From Mnemiopsis leidyi (lineage: Eukaryota; Ctenophora; Tentaculata; Lobata; Bolinopsidae), in the NCBI GenBank assembly GCA_000226015.1, contig JH154786.1, positions 1,965-39,525 on the forward strand: DNA of 37,561 nucleotides, in the 5' to 3' direction. Shown here in pieces: positions 32,701 through 37,561 of this stretch. Positions within the stretch are counted from its first letter, which is position 1; each line of letters opens with the position of its first letter. The notes beneath the pieces were generated by a model. It made no database searches and was not told where the DNA came from. It saw nothing but the letters and a program-made list of their open reading frames with translations. The translations under genes and the position numbers were made by a program.

Positions 32701-34349
32701 TATGTCACGTGATTGTTAATTGTTATGAAGATAGTTGTATCGACTCAATATTTATGATATGTTAGATAGCTCAGAGGTTTAGATCCTGGAGAAACAACGC
32801 ATCACCCCTCAATCCTGACCTCCAAACAATCCAGGTAGAGTGGCCTGTGTCCCTGGTAGTTTCCAGGAAGTCCATCACCAAGTACCAGCTTCTCTTCCGA
32901 CATCTCTTCCACTGCAAGCACGTAGAGAGGCAGCTCTGTGCGGTGTGGCAGGCTCACAAGCAAGCCAAGTGGGAACCTATTTACACCACCAAGTGGCACG
33001 CTGCTGCTTTCTGTCTCCGACAGAGAATGCTATCCTTCATCAGTAACTACAGCTACTACGCCATGTTCGAGGTTATTGAGAGACAGTGGCACATCTTTAA
33101 TCAGGAGATGCAGGTTTGTGTTAGCTAGATATGAATTTACTACTTTTTTTAAAATATAACCTTTGTGTCCAGGATTTGAACAAATGTATAGTTAGAAGAT
33201 GAGTCTTCACTCTCTGATGAACTTACTCCTATTTTCTCCAGACAGTAAAAACTATAGATAACGTCCTGGCTATCCACAACGACTTTCTTGAAACTTGTTT
33301 GAAAGACTGTCTTCTAACTACTCCCGAGCTGTTGAGAAGCTTGGCAAAACTCCAAGCGATCTGCGTGAACTTTAGCAACGCCATGCTCCGTCTTATCCCC
33401 TCAGCCTCTGTTTCCATAGCTACACAAGCAGAGCAGAACATGAAGATGCATTCTCAGGAACATTTTGAGGAGCTCATTAAAAACTTTGATTCTAACTTTA
33501 CTCTCCTCACTCTGCAGCTTCTAATCAATGTAAGCATACAAATTGTGTCACAGTTATACGATTATTAGCCAAAGTCGTTAGTAAACAACAGTTATTCGTT
33601 TGCGTTCGTGATATTTTAAGAGTGATGTCCTAATAAGTTGGCTCATTCCCCAGATCCAGACAATATCAAAGACAGCATCAGAACACCACCTCTCTTACCT
33701 GATGTCCCGCCTGGATCCTAACGACTACTACGCTCGTCTAATGGAACAGAACCCCCACTTGGTAGAACAAGCTGCGAAACTCAACGAGGATACCCGAGGG
33801 GAGTCTCCGAGAGACGGGGTACCACCCCCAAGTGGGTTACCACCCCCTAGTGGGGCTCCGCCCCCTAGTGGAGGGGCTGTGCCTGTCCGAACTCAGTCTA
33901 CTTCAGGACTTCCTAGATCTGGTGCTGCTTCCAAGTCACTCTCATCCGCCAGGTAAGTTGTAATGTTGAGATTGATGTTGACTATCGATAAAGATTTTTT
34001 TTAAATCTCAGCTATGTAATGAATAAGTCTGATACCGTTAATCAGTCTACCTAACACCACTATTTGCCGCAGTACGGCAAGTAACGCCTCTTCCACTGGC
34101 AGCTCCACCAGTCTAACTAACACCACTATTTGCCGCAGCACGGCGAGTAACGCCTCTTCCACTGGCAGCTCAACAAGACTGGCCAGTAGCACAGGAAGAC
34201 CCACCTCTAGATCCGGTCTGCCTACCGCCGGAGACCGCAGACAGACGGGTAGCAATGTCGGGCGGACCGTCGGTCGGACCGCCTCCTCCAGACCGCTCTC
34301 TGGCGGTAAACCGTCGAGCGGTAAGCCTAGACACTCCACCAACGTTTAA
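11755..34349 (+). CDS. TUBGCP2: Gamma-tubulin complex component 2 (GCP2)
   Basis: Fifteen exons: 11755-11880, 12033-12176, 12348-12479, 12816-12995, 13138-13251, 13449-13562, 13852-13998, 31192-31402, 31557-31693, 31961-32219, 32390-32691, 32835-33113, 33242-33529, 33654-33952, 34073-34349. They sum to 3009 nt with consistent phases, 1002 residues (human 902). GCP2-specific stretches include EDLLYVLTGIEGQYI, VNQALCAAIKTLVKEY, TLSLLHDKTFS, PYFGMLEKWLYKG, DVFVHFMDMAEHELRK, PYDLITQLFRI, LLFRHLFHCKHVERQLC and LETCLKDCLLT, covering GRIP1 and GRIP2. GCP2 pairs with GCP3 in gamma-TuSC and gamma-TuRC, and the GRIP2 half binds gamma-tubulin. The extra length is a C-terminal Pro/Ser-rich then Thr/Ser/Arg-rich tail. 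Intron 7 (13999-31191) holds the minus-strand DSL genes. The donors at 12996 (gtctga) and 13252 (gttagt) are weaker than the others. Confidence 0.93.
14246..14251 (-). promoter_or_regulatory. Polyadenylation signal of DSL-A
   Basis: AATAAA on the minus strand, about 185 bp downstream of the DSL-A stop codon at 14436-14438. Confidence 0.4.
14436..17520 (-). CDS. DSL-A: Notch-ligand-like membrane protein with nine tandem DSL units (5' incomplete)
   Basis: Minus-strand exons, 5' to 3': 17520-17394, 17188-17030, 16905-16788, 16663-16511, 16296-16069, 15951-15574, 15356-15218, 15025-14835, 14674-14436. All phases match (1732 nt, 576 residues plus the last nt of a split first codon). The first two exons are the C-terminal part of an MNNL/C2-like domain ending FTIKYQ, which runs into TICKGNKGGMGCTGC like the C2-DSL junction of Jagged/Delta. 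Nine six-Cys units of the DSL pattern follow (for example GWYGIGCDIFC..LWTC..GNKIC); the first is incomplete and the last is divergent. Then come one TM helix (YIFLVALISVLLAVTCVTIV) and a basic tail ending IECIEDM. No standard EGF array is seen. The signal-peptide exon and the exon before 17520 were not found. Likely a cell-surface ligand or receptor; binding to Notch is only inference. Confidence 0.8.
17521..19312. other. Between DSL-A and DSL-B; unidentified reading frames
   Basis: The missing 5' exons of DSL-A should lie here, but none could be recognised. A plus-strand open frame at 17631-17891 (containing PLRHPGHESTDIALRTYL and DELCALAICGDLLG) is followed in another frame by a short stretch ending near 18005. 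A minus-strand frame covers 17900-18082. None matches a family I can name. The interval may be decayed mobile DNA. Confidence 0.3.
19313..19490 (-). pseudogene. Relic of an N-terminal (C2-like) exon of a further DSL paralogue
   Basis: The minus strand reads SALDNDIGIIDNLISSRV. This shares the D-x-D-x(n)-D-x-(L/F)-I-S pattern with DSL-B (VVDDDYLSDDLISEF) and cassette C (VFDTDISTETDQFISKF). It lies just past the DSL-B polyadenylation signal and has no recognisable partner exons. The similarity is short, so this is tentative. Confidence 0.35.
19560..19565 (-). promoter_or_regulatory. Polyadenylation signal of DSL-B
   Basis: AATAAA on the minus strand about 120 bp after the DSL-B stop codon (19684-19686). 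Confidence 0.45.
19684..24170 (-). CDS. DSL-B: Notch-ligand-like membrane protein with nine tandem DSL units
   Basis: Exons, 5' to 3': 24170-24038, 23651-23471, 23282-23156, 23017-22850, 22598-22481, 22314-22162, 21797-21447, 21328-21074, 20791-20653, 20452-20295, 19940-19684. They total 2040 nt and 679 residues with every junction in phase. The signal peptide is MILTTTLLVITVLLILLLVV. The N-terminal domain (about 45-203) includes FQCDFQFTLSFEG and RLKVKVVDDDYLSDD. Residues 204 to about 575 hold DSL-type units, the first resembling the Jagged DSL (DYYSTNCTKFC). TM is near 600-622 (LLVFCILSGVLFSLASAIAL). The short tail is rich in Arg, then Ser, and ends IRIEFIEDM. Exon lengths 127, 118, 153 and 139 equal those of DSL-A, showing tandem duplication. 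The first two exons are the least certain. Confidence 0.8.
20820..20920. repeat. Short-period repeat in a DSL-B intron
   Basis: About eight variants of a 11-13 bp unit of the type cggttcttaag, lying in the intron between the exons at 20653-20791 and 21074-21328. Confidence 0.7.
21985..22139. repeat. 42-bp minisatellite in a DSL-B intron
   Basis: Units start at 21985, 22027, 22069 and 22111. Each reads cacgccgaactctggcagg followed by acattgcttgactgatgct with small changes. The last unit is cut off just before the exon at 22162. Confidence 0.9.
22625..22714. mobile_element. Small foldback MITE, copy 2
   Basis: Same family as 4614-4710. Its left end overlaps the pyrimidine tract region just upstream (minus strand) of the DSL-B exon beginning at 22598. 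Arms tcacaaattt / aaagtttgtg and cagaagc / gcttctg pair. Confidence 0.7.
23725..23925. repeat. Tandem repeat, about three units of 62-70 bp, in DSL-B intron 1
   Basis: Repeated order of cgaaacacgttactgt / cgatacaccttactat / cgaaacaccttactgt, each followed by ggtagaaatcat-like and tctatcaagtt-like blocks. Confidence 0.7.
24237..26511. other. Gap between DSL-B and cassette C; no gene
   Basis: No DSL-type cysteine pattern or transmembrane exon is seen on the minus strand here, although this is where cassette C should continue. A B-box-like cgggggttcgttccc (minus strand, about 24985-25000) hints at a tRNA-derived SINE fragment. A 35-bp palindrome lies at 26023-26057 (listed separately). Confidence 0.5.
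26023..26057. repeat. Near-perfect short palindrome
   Basis: gtcacttctagccaga is followed almost at once by its reverse complement tctggctagaagtgac. It could form a cruciform or mark the centre of a young inverted duplication. Its role is unknown. Confidence 0.8.
26512..30958 (-). CDS. Cassette C: orphan N-terminal exons of a third DSL paralogue
   Basis: Intact exons on the minus strand at 29149-28991, 26919-26793 (127 nt) and 26679-26512 (168 nt) match the three N-terminal exons of DSL-B, two of them in exact length, and all in phase (2-2, 2-0, 0-0). Conserved points are SVDFTLVKYHN, CNFKFSLNFVGASS, GLGSKLKNPQNIAL and LKVRVKVFDTD, ending in FVYTYK. A candidate signal-peptide exon is 30958-30792 (MLTTKWVNLLFLFLQV), which ends in the right phase, giving 207 codons against 203 for DSL-B; that exon is uncertain. 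No DSL or TM exon follows before DSL-B, so this is either a truncated gene or an alternative N-terminal cassette. A Harbinger-like element lies in the intron between the first two matching exons. Confidence 0.6.
27267..28953. mobile_element. Decayed PIF/Harbinger-type DNA transposon
   Basis: Inverted termini gaccctagctagacgg and ccgtctagttagggtc, extending inward over about 45 bp (both contain ggatcacgtgtcgc in opposite orientation), with repeated ccgtctagttag blocks inside each end. Flanking triplets are TAA on the left and TTA on the right; Harbinger duplications are TWA, so this is suggestive but not a perfect duplication. Inside, 28555-28655 (+) encodes RHLATEDNFNALANLFRVGH, matching the region ahead of the DDE nuclease of Harbinger transposases. 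The catalytic part is missing. On the minus strand about 27750-27900 encodes a short tail (DDIDNLLAQLKYNKMRREY) of unknown affiliation, perhaps a second Harbinger protein. Not functional as it stands. Confidence 0.75.
29971..30277. repeat. Large palindrome (foldback), 307 bp
   Basis: The left arm from gataatattcaagtaaggg to about 30120 is repeated in reverse complement up to 30277. Long identical blocks include gcaactcgttgattggaca and ttcgatgtacaacatca. The arms differ at scattered positions, so it is not brand new. The central sequence recurs near 650-715. It is probably a foldback or MITE-type element. Confidence 0.85.
30278..31191. other. Rest of TUBGCP2 intron 7
   Basis: Apart from the candidate signal exon at 30792-30958 on the minus strand, nothing coding is recognised. 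The TUBGCP2 acceptor is ttacag at 31186-31191. Confidence 0.4.
34043..34174 (+). repeat. 66-bp tandem duplication spanning the last splice acceptor of TUBGCP2
   Basis: Two copies with a 66-bp period, both containing ctaacaccactatttgccgcag and the following acggc(a/g)agtaacgcctc. The first copy carries the 3' splice site used in my model (exon start 34073). The second carries an equal site 66 bp later (34139). Confidence 0.85.
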
Positions 34350-34982
34350 ACATCACGATATCTTAGTTTGAGATGTAATGTTACTAAAAGGTGTAATGTT
34401 GGTTTCTTTTTTTACATTGTATTCAAGTTTTAGAGCGGTGTGACCTAGGAAATTCCTTGTGTATAAACTACTTATTGTAGAAAATTAGAAAAGTTTGTCT
34501 TATGTTACGCGCGATGCAAGCCGCTTTGGATGATAATTAATTAGTATCAGGAATTCCTATAATTTTTAATCCGTTTAGAAAAAATCTCTGAAATGTTTGA
34601 CGGAGTCGGTAGCCTTGATAAGTACTAAGGGTTTCTTCCATAAAGATTTTTTGGGTTTTGTATGGCTTTGAAATTATTTTTACGTTACCCGGTTAAGGTT
34701 TCTGTTGGCTGTTTTATTTACTAGGCTACTGTATAGTACGATGAAGCCACATTGTGTTGACGTAATATTGATGTTATTTATACTATTTGTATGACATTAC
34801 TATAATATTTGATATTTCGACATATTTGTAAATCGTGTTGACTCGAGGTGTTTAAATATTCCGAACTTTTTGAGCTTCACATGTCATTGTACTATGAATA
34901 GCTGCATGCTATAAGGAATACTTTATGTATAACTTACTTAAAGTATCTAATGAACTAACGATCTATTAAAATATCATTAGCT
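34350..34982. other. TUBGCP2 3' region and COQ3 upstream region
   Basis: AT-rich and without open frames of note. It should contain the 3' UTR of TUBGCP2 and the promoter of COQ3, which is on the same strand. No clear AATAAA was assigned. Confidence 0.4.
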
Positions 34983-36725
<1,743 letters not shown>

Positions 36726-36959
36726 GAATGTTTCCTTTTGATTTTGAAGAACTAACCGTTTCCTAATCTGACAACATTTCATTCAGACTCAGAGATGACC
36801 CTACATTTGAATGTTTTTGAACCAAGATGGTTTATGGTTGATATTGTTGGAGTTGAACTGGAACTGCGATGTTTTCTAACTTCGTGGCGTTCAGATTGAG
36901 ATAGACCCTCTGTAGTCTGTTCGACGTTCGTGTAATTTTATATTGAGAATGAGATTGAG

Positions 36960-36965
36960 AATAAA
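36960..36965 (+). promoter_or_regulatory. Polyadenylation signal AATAAA of COQ3
   Basis: Canonical hexamer about 235 bp after the stop codon at 36723-36725. Confidence 0.5.
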
Positions 36966-37084
36966 AAGCTGTTTAACTTGGAAATCCTTGATCCTATACA
37001 TGTTTGTCGAGGTGTTACCCGACTCGCGCGCGGATATCATCTTGTCAAATATATGTTTACATTAAAATTAGTATGCTAATGCAT

Positions 37085-37381
37085 TGTAGGTTGATAACCT
37101 ACTGTCGCGGCCATCACGTGCTCTCACGCATTTCGAAGAAATTCTAGACGCGCATCGCCCGTTGAGCTAATGCAGTGCTGTGTTGCGATTGTTTTAAGTC
37201 ATTGAACTTGAAGGCGAAAGTTGTCGCGGTGATACCCGGCTCACGCAGCTAAAGCTGAACGATCGTTTCGTTAGAAGTAGAACGGTAGACCTCAACGGGC
37301 GATGCGCCAGGCCAGAAATGTCGCCAGGCCAGAAATGCGTGACAGCGCGTGATGGCCGCGACAGTAGGTTATCAACCTACA
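37085..37381. mobile_element. Non-autonomous inverted-repeat element (MITE), 297 bp
   Basis: Termini tgtaggttgataacctac + tgtcgcggccatcacg are repeated inverted at the right end. The outermost 18 bp are themselves nearly palindromic. A further inner arm (gcgcatcgcccgttgag) pairs with ctcaacgggcgatgcgc, so each arm is about 85-100 bp. The right arm has a small internal duplication of ccaggccagaaatg. No coding capacity and no convincing target duplication. Locally GC-rich compared with the surroundings. Confidence 0.85.
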
Positions 37382-37561
37382 AGGTAGACCGAGACGGATA
37401 TAACCTCGTCAAGGCGAAAGATATTCCAATGCTTCTCTAAAATTATAAATCTGGGACTTTTTTGCATTTAAAGACTTGTAATTGTATGTTGATAACCTTG
37501 CTACACGTTGCATAGCCCTGCGAAGCGGCAGCCTCCGGTCGCGCCGCGGACCGACGACCTG
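37382..37561. other. Window end; no gene
   Basis: Short non-coding tail. The last 55 bases or so are strongly GC-rich (gcggcagcctccggtcgc), unlike the rest, and may start another repeat or a gene outside the window. Confidence 0.4.

Noticed and set aside
34001-34342. A 113-residue minus-strand open frame opposite the end of TUBGCP2.
   Set aside because: It mirrors the Ser/Thr/Arg-rich coding exon on the plus strand, including its 66-bp duplication; a shadow frame.

Overview
The window looks like nuclear DNA of an invertebrate animal. It is moderately AT-rich. The genes are split into many small exons with GT..AG introns, mostly 50-700 bp. The products are conserved eukaryotic or animal proteins (gamma-tubulin complex protein 2, ALG-2, NDUFA8, COQ3, a Ras-like GTPase) plus Notch-ligand-type DSL domains, which are a metazoan hallmark. 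The sequence alone does not fix the phylum; a non-bilaterian is possible but not shown.

Layout, left to right. Positions 1-2.9 kb hold a broken transposon fossil with a PHD-type finger, plus repeats. Positions 3.15-4.96 kb (+) encode a Ras-family GTPase with a CaaX tail and unusual P-loop and switch II residues. Positions 7.0-9.3 kb (+) encode an ALG-2/PDCD6 penta-EF-hand protein with a duplicated, mutually exclusive EF4 exon. Positions 10.05-11.2 kb (+) encode the complex I subunit NDUFA8, whose start codon lies at the end of a 48-bp minisatellite. Positions 11.75-34.35 kb (+) carry TUBGCP2 (15 exons, 1002 codons). Its seventh intron is about 17.2 kb long and holds a cluster of minus-strand genes. 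Positions 34.98-36.73 kb (+) encode the mitochondrial ubiquinone methyltransferase COQ3. A MITE lies at 37.1-37.4 kb.

The most striking content is the nested minus-strand cluster. Two paralogous membrane proteins (called DSL-A at 14.4-17.5 kb and DSL-B at 19.7-24.2 kb) each have a Notch-ligand-like N-terminal domain, nine consecutive DSL-type six-cysteine units, one transmembrane helix and a short tail ending in IEDM. Known DSL ligands normally carry one DSL domain followed by EGF repeats. The internal DSL exons are phase 1-1 modules, nearly identical between the two genes, and their order is permuted between A and B. The N-terminal domains and tails have diverged strongly. Farther upstream (26.5-31.0 kb) a third set of N-terminal exons has intact reading frames and the same exon lengths as DSL-B, but no DSL or membrane exons of its own. 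Its last donor phase fits the first DSL exon of DSL-B. A relic of another N-terminal exon lies at 19.3-19.5 kb. This suggests a family with diversifying N-terminal cassettes on a homogenised DSL stalk, possibly with alternative N-terminal cassettes. A decayed Harbinger-type DNA transposon sits in the intron of the orphan cassette.

Exon coordinates were derived by hand from reading frame, splice signals, phase continuity and remembered homologues. No search or transcript data were available.
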